From: Flavobacterium sp. J27
GTDB lineage: Bacteria; Bacteroidota; Bacteroidia; Flavobacteriales; Flavobacteriaceae
DNA: 64,000 nucleotides
Reading direction: 5' to 3'
Assembly: GCF_004303025.1 (NCBI RefSeq)
Contig: NZ_PJQW01000006.1
Coordinates: 134,175-198,174, forward strand
Part shown: positions 54,620 through 63,255 of the stretch, piece by piece
How positions within the stretch are numbered: position 1 is the first letter of the stretch
Layout of the letters: each line of letters starts with the position of its first letter
Program-made: the position numbers and the translations under genes
The notes under the pieces: generated by a model
Told to the model about the DNA's origin: nothing
The model's input: only the letters and a program-made list of their open reading frames with translations
The model's database searches: none

Positions 54620-55942
54620 TTGGCTTTTTTAAGTTATGATTTACAATTGAGAACACACATTACAAAACATATTTCAAATCCCAAAAAACTAAAAGAGCAA
54701 CTTTTACATTGGTCAAACCAATTTAAAGAAGTTGCTTTTTTAGATTCTAATGAATACAAGCAACAATACACTTCATACGATTGTATAGTAGCTGTTGATG
54801 CTTTTACTTCAATTATTACTGATTATCAAAATGCTTTCGAAGATTTGTACCAATATCAGTCGCATAGTAAAGATTGGTTATTTGGATATCTTTCTTATGA
54901 TTTGAAAAATGATGCCGAAGCGTTACAGTCCAAGAATTATGATGGTTTACAATTTGCCGATTTATTCTTTTTTCAACCTAAAAAAATGTTCCTTCTTAAA
55001 GGACAAGAATTAGTAATTCAGTATTTAAATTTATGTGATGATGAAGTGGATGAAGATTTTGAAATTATTACAGCTATAGAAGTTTCAAGTTCTTCCGTTG
55101 AGTGCCAATTACCAAGTATTCAGCAACGTGTTTCTAAAGAAAAATATCTTCAAAAAGTTGAAAAAATGTTAGAATATATTTATTTAGGATCTATTTATGA
55201 AGCTAATTTTTGTATGGAATTTTTTGCAGAAAATGCCAACATTAATCCCATATCAACATACGAAAAACTAGATGCAATTTCCGAACCACCTTTTGCTACT
55301 TTTTTTAAGAATAACGAGCAATATTTACTTTCGGCTTCCCCAGAACGATATTTGAAAAAAGTAGGTGAAAAAGTAATTTCGCAACCGATAAAAGGAACAG
55401 CAAGAAGAAGTTTCGATTTAGAACAAGATGCAATATTAAAAACTGAATTAGAAAGTAATGATAAAGAGCGATCCGAAAATATTATGATTGTAGATTTGGT
55501 ACGCAACGATTTATCACATACAGCGACAAAAGGCTCAGTTGTGGTGGAAGAATTATGTAAAGTGTACACTTTTAAGCAAGTGCACCAAATGATTTCTACG
55601 ATTACCGCTACAGTAGATCATGCTATTTCACCTGTAGAAATTTTAAAAACAACATTTCCTATGGGAAGTATGACAGGCGCACCTAAAATTGCTGCTATGA
55701 AAATTATAGAAGAGTTAGAGGTAACTAAAAGAGGTTTATATAGTGGAGCAGTGGGGTATTTTACACCTACAGGAGATTTTGATTTTAATGTAGTTATTCG
55801 AAGCATACTGTATAATGCCAAAAAACAATATCTTTCATTTTCTGTGGGTAGTGCAATTACTGCTCAATCTATTCCAGAAAAAGAATATGAAGAATGTTTG
55901 TTAAAGGCAAGAGCAATGTTTGAAGTCTTGCAAAGCAATTAA
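54620..55942 (+). CDS. pabB: Aminodeoxychorismate synthase component I
   Basis: The product is about 430-440 aa and converts chorismate to 4-amino-4-deoxychorismate for folate synthesis, together with a PabA glutaminase that is not in this window. The chorismate-binding fold shows ISQPIKGTARR (the PIKGT lysine), ERSENIMIVDLVRNDLS, VHQMISTITATV, FPMGSMTGAPKIAAMKIIEELE and YSGAVGYF. No ATG is near the conserved region. TTG at 54620 gives 440 aa, but it overlaps the -7-like octamer TAATTTTG (54615-54622), so TTG at 54647 (MRTHITKHI) may be the true start. It is 21 nt after the YadA-like gene and leads into tilS. Confidence 0.92.
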   Translation: MAFLSYDLQLRTHITKHISNPKKLKEQLLHWSNQFKEVAFLDSNEYKQQYTSYDCIVAVDAFTSIITDYQNAFEDLYQYQSHSKDWLFGYLSYDLKNDAEALQSKNYDGLQFADLFFFQPKKMFLLKGQELVIQYLNLCDDEVDEDFEIITAIEVSSSSVECQLPSIQQRVSKEKYLQKVEKMLEYIYLGSIYEANFCMEFFAENANINPISTYEKLDAISEPPFATFFKNNEQYLLSASPERYLKKVGEKVISQPIKGTARRSFDLEQDAILKTELESNDKERSENIMIVDLVRNDLSHTATKGSVVVEELCKVYTFKQVHQMISTITATVDHAISPVEILKTTFPMGSMTGAPKIAAMKIIEELEVTKRGLYSGAVGYFTPTGDFDFNVVIRSILYNAKKQYLSFSVGSAITAQSIPEKEYEECLLKARAMFEVLQSN

Positions 55943-55958
55943 TTTCTTATTTTTGGCT

Positions 55959-57266
55959 ATGCTACAAAAAATCCAACAACATTTAGAAAGAAATTTTTCT
56001 TTTATAAAAGGGAAAAGATTGCTTTTGGCTGTGAGTGGAGGCATTGACAGTATGGTATTATTATCTATTTGTAAAAAACTGCAATTAGATGTTGGTGTAG
56101 CACATTGTAATTTTCAATTAAGAGGCAGTGAAAGTGAAACAGATGCTCGTTTTGTTGAAGAAAAAGCAAATGTTTTACAAATTCCTTTTTTTTTACAAGT
56201 ATTTTCCACAGAAAGCTATGCTGGTGAGCAAAAACTTTCTATTCAATTAGCGGCAAGAAAATTACGATACGATTGGTTCAATACATTGTTGATTCAAGAA
56301 CACTATGACTTTATAGTTACCGCTCATCATTTAGATGACCAAATAGAAACTTTTTTAATTAATTTATCTAGAGGAACTGGTTTAGAAGGATTAGTGGGCA
56401 TTCCTGCTCAAAATGGAAACATTATACGTCCTTTATTAGAAATTTCAAGAGCTGAAATTGAAGTTTATGCTAAAGAAAACCATATTACTTGGAGAGAAGA
56501 CGCTAGTAATGCTTCAGATAAATATGTGAGAAATAGAATAAGACACCACGTTGTTCCTGTTTTAAAAGAAATAAATCCTAGTTTTTTAACTAGTTTCCAA
56601 AATACAATAGCGCATTTACAGCAAGCCTCTCATTTGGTTATAGAATCAAGTGAAATGGTCTTTGAAAAAGTAGTCATAATTGAAGAGGACACCCTTAAAA
56701 TTAATTGTAAAAAAATATTACAATATAAAAATTATAAGACATATTTGTACCAATGGTTGAAAGACTATGGTTTTACCGCTTGGGAGGATATTTACAGTCT
56801 TGTTGAAGCGCAATCTGGGAAATATATTTTTTCACCCAATCATTTGCTTCTAAAAGACCGAGATTATCTGCTACTTTCTCCTAAAAAAAATAGGGAAGAG
56901 AAAGAAGTGTATTACATTGAAAAAGAGGTAAAAAATCTTAAATTTCCCTTAAATGTTACCCTTTGTCAGACAGATAACATTTTAGAACCAACTAACAATA
57001 GTATCTTTGTAGACCAAAATAAGTTATCATTTCCGTTAGAAATACGAAAAAAGAGAGAAGGCGATTATTTTTATCCTTTTGGTATGAATGGTAAAAAAAA
57101 GCTGAGTAAGTATTTTAAGGACGAAAAATATTCGTTGTTAGATAAAGAAAAACAATGGCTATTAACCTCAAATAATGAGATTGTTTGGGTCATAGGAAGG
57201 CGAGTAGATAAACGATTTTTGGCCGATTTAAAAACACAAAAAATAGTAAAAATAGAATTAAAATAA
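55959..57266 (+). CDS. tilS: tRNA(Ile)-lysidine synthase
   Basis: The product is about 435 aa. It modifies C34 of the AUA-reading tRNA(Ile) to lysidine with lysine and ATP. Features: PP-loop SGGIDS (26-31), VAHCNFQLRGSESETDARFVE, TAHHLDDQIETFLINLSRGTGLEGL, RPLLEISRAEIEVYAKENHITW, EDASNASDKYVRNRIRHHVVP, then the C-terminal tRNA-binding domain with KKREGDYFYPFGMNGKKKLSKY. The start at 55959 (MLQKIQQHL) is preferred. The longer frame from 55920 overlaps pabB. A -7-like TATTTTTG (55948-55955) stands 3 nt before this ATG, so a nearly leaderless transcript is possible. The stop TAA overlaps the dsbD start. Confidence 0.96.
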   Translation: MLQKIQQHLERNFSFIKGKRLLLAVSGGIDSMVLLSICKKLQLDVGVAHCNFQLRGSESETDARFVEEKANVLQIPFFLQVFSTESYAGEQKLSIQLAARKLRYDWFNTLLIQEHYDFIVTAHHLDDQIETFLINLSRGTGLEGLVGIPAQNGNIIRPLLEISRAEIEVYAKENHITWREDASNASDKYVRNRIRHHVVPVLKEINPSFLTSFQNTIAHLQQASHLVIESSEMVFEKVVIIEEDTLKINCKKILQYKNYKTYLYQWLKDYGFTAWEDIYSLVEAQSGKYIFSPNHLLLKDRDYLLLSPKKNREEKEVYYIEKEVKNLKFPLNVTLCQTDNILEPTNNSIFVDQNKLSFPLEIRKKREGDYFYPFGMNGKKKLSKYFKDEKYSLLDKEKQWLLTSNNEIVWVIGRRVDKRFLADLKTQKIVKIELK

Positions 57267-59392
57267 TGAAAAAATTACTTGTTGCTTTCGCATTTTTATT
57301 TTCATTTTTAGGACAGTCCCAAATTGTCGATGTAGTAAAATGGAAAACCAAACTAAATCAAAAATCCAATACCGAGTTTGAACTCGTTATGGATGCTCAA
57401 ATAGAATTTGGTTGGCATTTATATGCTATAAATACTCCTGATGATGGGCCACAACCTTTAGTATTTACATTTAAGAATGCCGGGAAAGACTATGAACTAG
57501 TAGGTAAAACAAAGCAAGGAGCCTATCAAAAAGAATATAACGATATTTTTGAAGTAGACGAATACTATTTTAGCAATACTGCACAATTTAAACAAATAAT
57601 AAAGGTTTTAAATCCAGCTTTAAAAGAAATTAAAGTTACTTTAGAAGGACAAACATGTATCGATGGAAAATGTGTGCAAGAAGATGATGTTTTAATCTTT
57701 ACGTTACCAACCATAAAAACAGAGGAGAAGCTTGCTGAAAAAGTGGTTAATGAAGTTACGAAAATAAACTCTAATGATGATCAGAAAACGGATAAGAAAG
57801 TAGACCAAGTAGTAATCATCAAGGACGAAGGGAAGATAGAAGTTGTAGATTTAGAAAAAGATACGTTAAAACAACAAGTAGAAATTGTAAATACTGAAAA
57901 AGAAAAAGTAGTTGAGACAGTATCAGAAAAAAGCGAAGAAGAAATAAATATTTGGATACTATTTTTAAGTACACTTTTAGCTGGAATTCTGGTTACTTTT
58001 ACACCTTGTGTATTCCCGATGATTCCCATGACGGTTAGTTTTTTTCTTAAGCAAAGTGCAAAAGGTGATACTAAAAAAGGAAGATTTAATGCCTTAATGT
58101 ATGGCTTTTTTATTGTTTTAATTTATGTTTTAATCTCCTTACCATTTCATATTTTTCAAGGAATAAGCGGAGACGTTTTTTATGAGATTTCTACCAATCC
58201 TTATATGAATGTCTTTTTCTTTATTGTTTTTGTCATTTTTGCTATTTCATTCTTGGGCGCTTTTGAAATTACGATTCCATCTAGTTTAGCCAATAAAGTA
58301 GACAACGCTTCTAACAAAGGAGGGTTAGTTGGTATCTTTTTTATGGCATTAACTTTAATTATAGTTTCTTTTTCCTGTACAGGTCCTGCTTTAGGATTAG
58401 TTATTGGTGGTGCTTTATCTACAGATGGCGGTGCCACATTGTTAACTATTGCAATGTTAGGTTTTGGTTTAGGATTAGCTTTGCCTTTTATGATATTTGC
58501 TCTTTTTCCAAGTATGATGGGCGGTTTACCTAAATCTGGAGGATGGTTAAATACTGTAAAAGTGGTTTTTGGTTTTATCGAACTAGCTTTAGCATTTAAG
58601 TTCTTATCTATGGCAGATTTAGTTATGGATTGGCACCTATTAGAAAGAGAAGTTTTTATTGTTATTTGGATTGCCATTTTCTTAGGCTTGGCGTTCTATC
58701 TTTTTGGAAAAATAACCTTGCCACATGATAGCCCTTTGTCGCATATTTCAGTTGGAAGAATGTTATTAGGATTATTATCACTTTCTTTTGCCTTGTATTT
58801 AATTCCTGGGTTATGGGGCGCTCCTTTAAATATAATTAGTGGTTTTCCTCCACCAATGAGTTATAGTGAAAGTCCAAATGGAGTAGGTTTTAAAAATGAA
58901 GTTATTATTGCCAATGTAAAAGAAGAAGAGAAATTACCTGACGACGCTCATTATGGTCCACATAAAATAATTGCTTTTCATGATTATGATAAAGGATTAG
59001 CGTATGCGAAAAAGGTAGGGAAACCTATATTAATAGATTTTACAGGTAAAACCTGTGTAAATTGTAGAAGAATGGAAGAATTGGTGTGGGCAAAACCGGA
59101 GATTCTTTCGACATTAAAGAATGATATTGTTTTGGTTTCTTTATATGTTGATGATAGAACCGAATTGCCAGAGGATAAAAAATATGTTACTTCAAATGGA
59201 AAAGAAATAAATACATTTGGACAAAAATGGAGCGATTTAGGAATTACAAAATACAAAGCAAATATACAACCCTATTATATTCTTATGGGGCACGATGAAG
59301 CTAATTTAAATACTCCAGTAGGTTATACACCAGATGTAGAAGAATACAAAGCTTGGTTACAAGAAGGAATTGCCAACTTTAAAAAGAAATAA
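57266..59392 (+). CDS. dsbD: Thiol:disulfide interchange protein DsbD
   Basis: The 708-aa membrane protein passes electrons from cytoplasmic thioredoxin to periplasmic thiols. In order: signal peptide (LFSFLGQS-Q), N-terminal DsbD domain (about 20-150) with the cysteine pair in GQTCIDGKCVQ, a charged Lys/Glu/Val linker (about 155-230), the membrane domain with eight spans (TPCVFPMIPMTVSFF and FSCTGPALGLVIGG carry its two cysteines), and the C-terminal thioredoxin domain (about 585-708) with CVNC at 597-600. All three cysteine pairs are present, so it looks functional. The ATG overlaps the tilS stop (TAATG), which suggests coupling. Confidence 0.96.
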   Translation: MKKLLVAFAFLFSFLGQSQIVDVVKWKTKLNQKSNTEFELVMDAQIEFGWHLYAINTPDDGPQPLVFTFKNAGKDYELVGKTKQGAYQKEYNDIFEVDEYYFSNTAQFKQIIKVLNPALKEIKVTLEGQTCIDGKCVQEDDVLIFTLPTIKTEEKLAEKVVNEVTKINSNDDQKTDKKVDQVVIIKDEGKIEVVDLEKDTLKQQVEIVNTEKEKVVETVSEKSEEEINIWILFLSTLLAGILVTFTPCVFPMIPMTVSFFLKQSAKGDTKKGRFNALMYGFFIVLIYVLISLPFHIFQGISGDVFYEISTNPYMNVFFFIVFVIFAISFLGAFEITIPSSLANKVDNASNKGGLVGIFFMALTLIIVSFSCTGPALGLVIGGALSTDGGATLLTIAMLGFGLGLALPFMIFALFPSMMGGLPKSGGWLNTVKVVFGFIELALAFKFLSMADLVMDWHLLEREVFIVIWIAIFLGLAFYLFGKITLPHDSPLSHISVGRMLLGLLSLSFALYLIPGLWGAPLNIISGFPPPMSYSESPNGVGFKNEVIIANVKEEEKLPDDAHYGPHKIIAFHDYDKGLAYAKKVGKPILIDFTGKTCVNCRRMEELVWAKPEILSTLKNDIVLVSLYVDDRTELPEDKKYVTSNGKEINTFGQKWSDLGITKYKANIQPYYILMGHDEANLNTPVGYTPDVEEYKAWLQEGIANFKKK

Positions 59393-59420
59393 TTCCATTA
59401 GATAATTATATATTTTAATT

Positions 59421-59457
59421 AAAAGTCCTAAGTTTTATTTAGGACTTTTTTGTTTTT
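59421..59457. terminator. Terminator between dsbD and the racemase operon
   Basis: AAAAGTCCTAA (59421-59431) pairs with TTAGGACTTTT (59439-59449), followed by T-rich sequence. It can serve both converging operons. Confidence 0.85.
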
Positions 59458-60531
59458 TTATTCCACAATTTTTTCAATATAATCTGAATTCAGAAGGTAT
59501 AAAGCGCCCATATACTGTAGTTTAAAGGCAACCACATCACCCACTTTGTAATTTTTTGTACTTGTACTAATGTCTATTACTGTCATATCTGAACTAGAAT
59601 CTATGATAGCAATAGTTTCATCAATTGGAGTTAAATATTGAGGTTGCATGTCGAGCAAACCTACATCTAAAATAGCTCGTAAGGAAGTTTCGCTCAAATC
59701 CACATTTTCGTCTATTTCATAGGTGTTTCCAGCCACATTTTCGCCCAATTCCCCGATAGGATTATTCGATTTTTCAGTAATTTCAATGATTTCAGCATAA
59801 AGCATAAATACATCATTGTGTAATCCTACAATGGTTTCATTGGTAAACAAATCTTTTCCAAAAAAAAGGGCTTCACCAATTCTAAAATGATTTACAGCCA
59901 TAGGTCGCGCATTTTTCAACATCAATGGAACAGCTACAGAAGTACCTCCTGACACCCAAGGAATCGTAACATTAAACTTCGCTTCAATTAATTGTTTGTA
60001 TAAACTGAGCTGGATTAATTTATCTTGAGTAGGCATCACACCGCTCAAACAATTTAAATTAGTACCAATTCCTCTAATTTCGATGTTAGGCAAACTAAAC
60101 ACTTGTTCGTAGAAACTAAGCAATTCTTCTCCTAATACACCTTCTCTTAAATCACCCATTTCAATCATAATGATGATACCGTGCGTTTTATTTTGTTTTT
60201 CAGCTTCCTTGGAAATCATTTGAATAGTATATATTTCTGTATTGAAACTTACATCTGCAAATTTTACTATGCTTTCAATATTTCGTTTAGAAGGAGGTTT
60301 AATGTATACGGTTTGTATTTTTGGGTTTAACTTTTTAATTTTTTTTAAATTACTAATTCTCGAATCGTGCATTTCTGTCACGCCTAAAGCAATAATTTCT
60401 TTTAAATAAATGGTGTTACCACAAAGCAATTTGGTAACTACGCCCCATTCGATTTTTCGTTCTTTAAATAAAGTGTCTAAAAAGGTATAGTTTTCCTGTA
60501 GTTTTTGTTTATATAATTTTAAAAATGCCAT
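59458..60531 (-). CDS. PLP-dependent amino-acid racemase, alanine/ornithine racemase family
   Basis: The 357-aa enzyme has an alanine-racemase-type N-terminal barrel. The PLP lysine is Lys 34 in GVVTKLLCGN. Further marks are EMHDSRISNLKKI, the MIEMGDLREGVL stretch that is typical of ornithine-racemase-like proteins, GIGTNLNCLSG (phosphate loop) and SGGTSVAVPLML. The C-terminal beta domain (NVDLSETSLRAILDVGLLDMQ, GDVVAFKLQYMGALYLLNSDYI) is like the Orr/YhfX group. The substrate could be ornithine, alanine or another amino acid. It is the last gene of a tight five-gene operon, 1 nt behind alr. Confidence 0.85.
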   Translation of the reverse strand: MAFLKLYKQKLQENYTFLDTLFKERKIEWGVVTKLLCGNTIYLKEIIALGVTEMHDSRISNLKKIKKLNPKIQTVYIKPPSKRNIESIVKFADVSFNTEIYTIQMISKEAEKQNKTHGIIIMIEMGDLREGVLGEELLSFYEQVFSLPNIEIRGIGTNLNCLSGVMPTQDKLIQLSLYKQLIEAKFNVTIPWVSGGTSVAVPLMLKNARPMAVNHFRIGEALFFGKDLFTNETIVGLHNDVFMLYAEIIEITEKSNNPIGELGENVAGNTYEIDENVDLSETSLRAILDVGLLDMQPQYLTPIDETIAIIDSSSDMTVIDISTSTKNYKVGDVVAFKLQYMGALYLLNSDYIEKIVE

Positions 60532-60532
60532 T

Positions 60533-61681
60533 TTATATTATTTTTCGTGGAATTGTTTTTGCTATTCGAGTTAGTAATTCATAGTTTAATTGATTGCTGT
60601 AATCGCTAAATGAGGCTATAGTAATTACCGATTCTTTTTGGTAACCAATTAAAACTACTTCGTCTCCTTTTTTTACATGGTCAATTTCAGTTACATCTAC
60701 AGTAAGCATATTCATATTAACGGTTCCAATAACACGACATCTTTGCCCGTTTACTAATACTTGTCCATGATTGCTTAATGATCGGCTGTAACCATGTGCA
60801 TAACCCAAAGGAATAGTGGCAATTTTCATAGCATCTGTAGCCATAAAACTAGTACCATAACCTACAAAATCGCCTGCTTTTATTCTTTTAATGCTCATGA
60901 TTTCTGTTTTCCAACTAATCACACGGCATAATGGATCTTTTTTTACTTTTTTTGTGTTGAGGTAAGTTACAAAAACTTCAGGACTAGGCCATAACCCATA
61001 TTGCAGAATTCCTATGCGAACTAGGTCCATGCGTGTTTCTGGAAACATCATAGCGGCTGCGGAACAAGCAGAATGTTTTATTTCTGGGGTTATTCCATAG
61101 GATTTTATAATCGTTTCAGCTTGATTAAATTTTTCTATTTGAGTAGCAATTCTATAATAATTAGAAATACTTTCTGCACCTGCATAATGCGTGCACAATC
61201 CTTTAAATTTGATGTTTTTTTGTTCTTTTACTAGAAATTGGGCCACACGAGCAATATTTTTCATTTCAAAGCCAGTACGATGCATTCCAGTTTCTACTTC
61301 AATGTGAAGAATTGCCTTTTGTTGCAGTCTTTTGGCCACTTTTGCTGCTCTGGCTAATCGATAACGCTCAAATACAAAAAACTCAATTTGATTTTGAATC
61401 ACCCATTCGATATCATCATCAGCTACAAATCCCATGATGAGAATCGTTACCTTATTTTGAAGGGTATCAAATACTATTTTTGCTTCTTCCACATCAAAAA
61501 CGGAGAAATGTTGGATACCATTATCAAACGCCATTTGTACAAATTCTGCTAAACCATGACCATAAGCATTTCCTTTTACCACGGAAGATAGCATTACTTT
61601 TTTACCGAAAACTTTTTGCAAAAAATCGATATTCCTTTTATGTGCTTCTTGATTAATTTCTATAACCGAATTTTTATGCAT
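60533..61681 (-). CDS. alr: Alanine racemase
   Basis: The 382-aa PLP enzyme interconverts L- and D-alanine. The PLP-binding Lys 36 is in SSVVKGNAYGHG. VETGMHRTGFE, CTHYAGAESIS and HSACSAAAMMFPETRMDLVRIG follow, and the catalytic Tyr of the partner subunit is in GDFVGYGTSFMA. The C-terminal domain holds ATIPLGYAHGYSRSLSNHG and RVIGTVNMNMLTVDVTEI. It is a stand-alone Alr, not fused to MurF as in some Bacteroidota. Its start overlaps the M20 gene by 8 nt. It may supply D-alanine for the wall or, given the operon, take part in catabolism. Confidence 0.95.
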   Translation of the reverse strand: MHKNSVIEINQEAHKRNIDFLQKVFGKKVMLSSVVKGNAYGHGLAEFVQMAFDNGIQHFSVFDVEEAKIVFDTLQNKVTILIMGFVADDDIEWVIQNQIEFFVFERYRLARAAKVAKRLQQKAILHIEVETGMHRTGFEMKNIARVAQFLVKEQKNIKFKGLCTHYAGAESISNYYRIATQIEKFNQAETIIKSYGITPEIKHSACSAAAMMFPETRMDLVRIGILQYGLWPSPEVFVTYLNTKKVKKDPLCRVISWKTEIMSIKRIKAGDFVGYGTSFMATDAMKIATIPLGYAHGYSRSLSNHGQVLVNGQRCRVIGTVNMNMLTVDVTEIDHVKKGDEVVLIGYQKESVITIASFSDYSNQLNYELLTRIAKTIPRKII

Positions 61682-62804
61682 CGAGAATTTCTTTACTTAT
61701 TTGATGAAACAATTGTATGCCAGTAGTTATAATATCATCTGGAAAATCGTAATCAGGATTGTGTAAAGCGGGTATTTCTTCACCAGCACCTAATCCAAGC
61801 ATGGCGCCTTTAATTTTTTGGGTAAACCAGCCAAAATCTTCTCCAAAGGTAAATGGTAACTCTTTTTCTAATAGATTGTAACCTAATGTTGCAGTAGCTT
61901 TTTTAATATAATGAACCGCTTTTGGATCATTTTCATTGGCTTGAAAACTTTGAGTCCAATGTATTTCAGTTGTTAATCCAAAAGAAGAAGCGATTGTATT
62001 GGCCTCTTTTTCTAAAGCTACAGCTATGTTTTTCATATTCAAATTACTGTTACTTCTTACCGTAAAATGTACTTCACCATAACCAGCAGAAACTCCATAG
62101 GCTTTTTCGCCCATAGTAATATGAATAGGTGTAATAAGACAGTATGCATTTGAGCGAACATCAGTATTTATTTTTGAATTGAAAGTAGTTACAATTTGAG
62201 CAATGGCTAGTGCTGGATTTATGCCTTTTTCAGGTTCTCCAGCATGAGCCGTTTTCCCATTTAGTTGGATAATCATACTATGAACGGCACAAGTAAAAGT
62301 ACCTTCTTTAATTACAATTTGATGTTTTGGATATCCGGGTAAGTTGTGTAGCGCAAATGCAAAATCGGGCTGTATGTTTTTAAATTTAGGATCGTCTAAT
62401 ACATTTTTAGCACCATTTCCTTCTTCTTCAGAAGGTTGAAACAACAATAAAACAGTTCCTTTTTCAAGAGGCTGTACCGCTAATTTTTTAGCTAAACCAC
62501 ATACAATTGCCATGTGCCCATCATGACCACATTTGTGCGAAACTCCAGAATAGATGGATTGATGTTCGAATGTATTGATTTCAGTAATGGGTAAAGCGTC
62601 TAATTCACAACGAAACAATACCGTTTTGCCTTCTGTTTTACCTTGGTAAACGGCTAGAATACCTTCACCACCTAAATGAGTAATTACTTCATTAGGTTTG
62701 TATTCTGACAAAAAAGTAAGTATACGTTGTGCAGTTTTGGTTTCCTTTCCCGAAACTTCCGGATTACGATGTAATTCTTTTCTTAATTGAATTAGTTCTT
62801 CCAA
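61674..62804 (-). CDS. M20-family amidohydrolase/peptidase
   Basis: The 376-aa cytoplasmic metal hydrolase has LRKELHRNPEVSGKE at the start, the zinc site SHKCGHDGHMAIV, the catalytic acid in LFQPSEEEGNGAKN, ALHNLPGYP, the dimerisation domain with GKTAHAGEPEKGINPALAIAQI, and FTFGEDFGWF with a final His in PALHNPDYDFPDD. This is the amidohydrolase subgroup (IAA-amino-acid hydrolase or N-acyl-amino-acid hydrolase-like), which removes acyl groups or cleaves dipeptides. It starts 3 nt after the GNAT gene and overlaps alr, so it is in one operon with two racemases and a symporter. Substrate unknown. Confidence 0.93.
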   Translation of the reverse strand: MEELIQLRKELHRNPEVSGKETKTAQRILTFLSEYKPNEVITHLGGEGILAVYQGKTEGKTVLFRCELDALPITEINTFEHQSIYSGVSHKCGHDGHMAIVCGLAKKLAVQPLEKGTVLLLFQPSEEEGNGAKNVLDDPKFKNIQPDFAFALHNLPGYPKHQIVIKEGTFTCAVHSMIIQLNGKTAHAGEPEKGINPALAIAQIVTTFNSKINTDVRSNAYCLITPIHITMGEKAYGVSAGYGEVHFTVRSNSNLNMKNIAVALEKEANTIASSFGLTTEIHWTQSFQANENDPKAVHYIKKATATLGYNLLEKELPFTFGEDFGWFTQKIKGAMLGLGAGEEIPALHNPDYDFPDDIITTGIQLFHQISKEILDA

Positions 62805-62807
62805 AAC

Positions 62808-63245
62808 TTAGGATTTAGTTAAACGCATTTCTAGGTATTTATTGGTAAAACCTAATTTTTCATATAAAATTTTCGCGGGATTATCGGGTTCCACATGCAA
62901 AGCAATATCGCCTTGAGCCGTTTCAATCGCTTTTTGCATTAGTTTTTTGCCATAGCCTTTACCGCGTTGACTGTTATCGACAGCGATGTATACCAAAATA
63001 TTTTCAGGAATAAAACCACCCATTCCCGTATTGTTTAGGATAACGACACCTACTATTTTTTCTTCGTCCAAACCTACGATTATAGTACCTCCTTTGTCAG
63101 GATTCATGGCATAATGAATGCATTTTAAAATGTCTTCTATTTTATCGCCATATTGTTCCAAATGTGTAAATAAAAACTGAGCAATAGTTTGATGATTGTA
63201 TTTTGTATGTTCTCCAGTTTCAGGAGTAATTATTTTAAATTCCAT
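62808..63245 (-). CDS. GNAT-family acetyltransferase
   Basis: The 145-aa cytoplasmic protein has the GNAT fold. IIVGLDEEKIVGVVILNNTG is strand 4. ILVYIAVDNSQRGKGYGKKL carries the acetyl-CoA pyrophosphate loop (R-G-K-G-Y-G). ALHVEPDNPAKILYEKLGFT is the closing helix and strand. The acceptor is unknown; an amino acid or peptide is possible in this operon. It lies 10 nt behind the symporter gene and 3 nt before the M20 gene. Confidence 0.92.
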   Translation of the reverse strand: MEFKIITPETGEHTKYNHQTIAQFLFTHLEQYGDKIEDILKCIHYAMNPDKGGTIIVGLDEEKIVGVVILNNTGMGGFIPENILVYIAVDNSQRGKGYGKKLMQKAIETAQGDIALHVEPDNPAKILYEKLGFTNKYLEMRLTKS

Positions 63246-63255
63246 AGTTTCTTTT

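Noticed and set aside
58201..58677. 158-aa antisense frame inside dsbD
   Set aside because: It is a mirror of the low-complexity membrane region of DsbD, Pro/Lys/Asn-rich without a start context or homologue. Similar antisense frames exist inside pabB, icd and the regulators.
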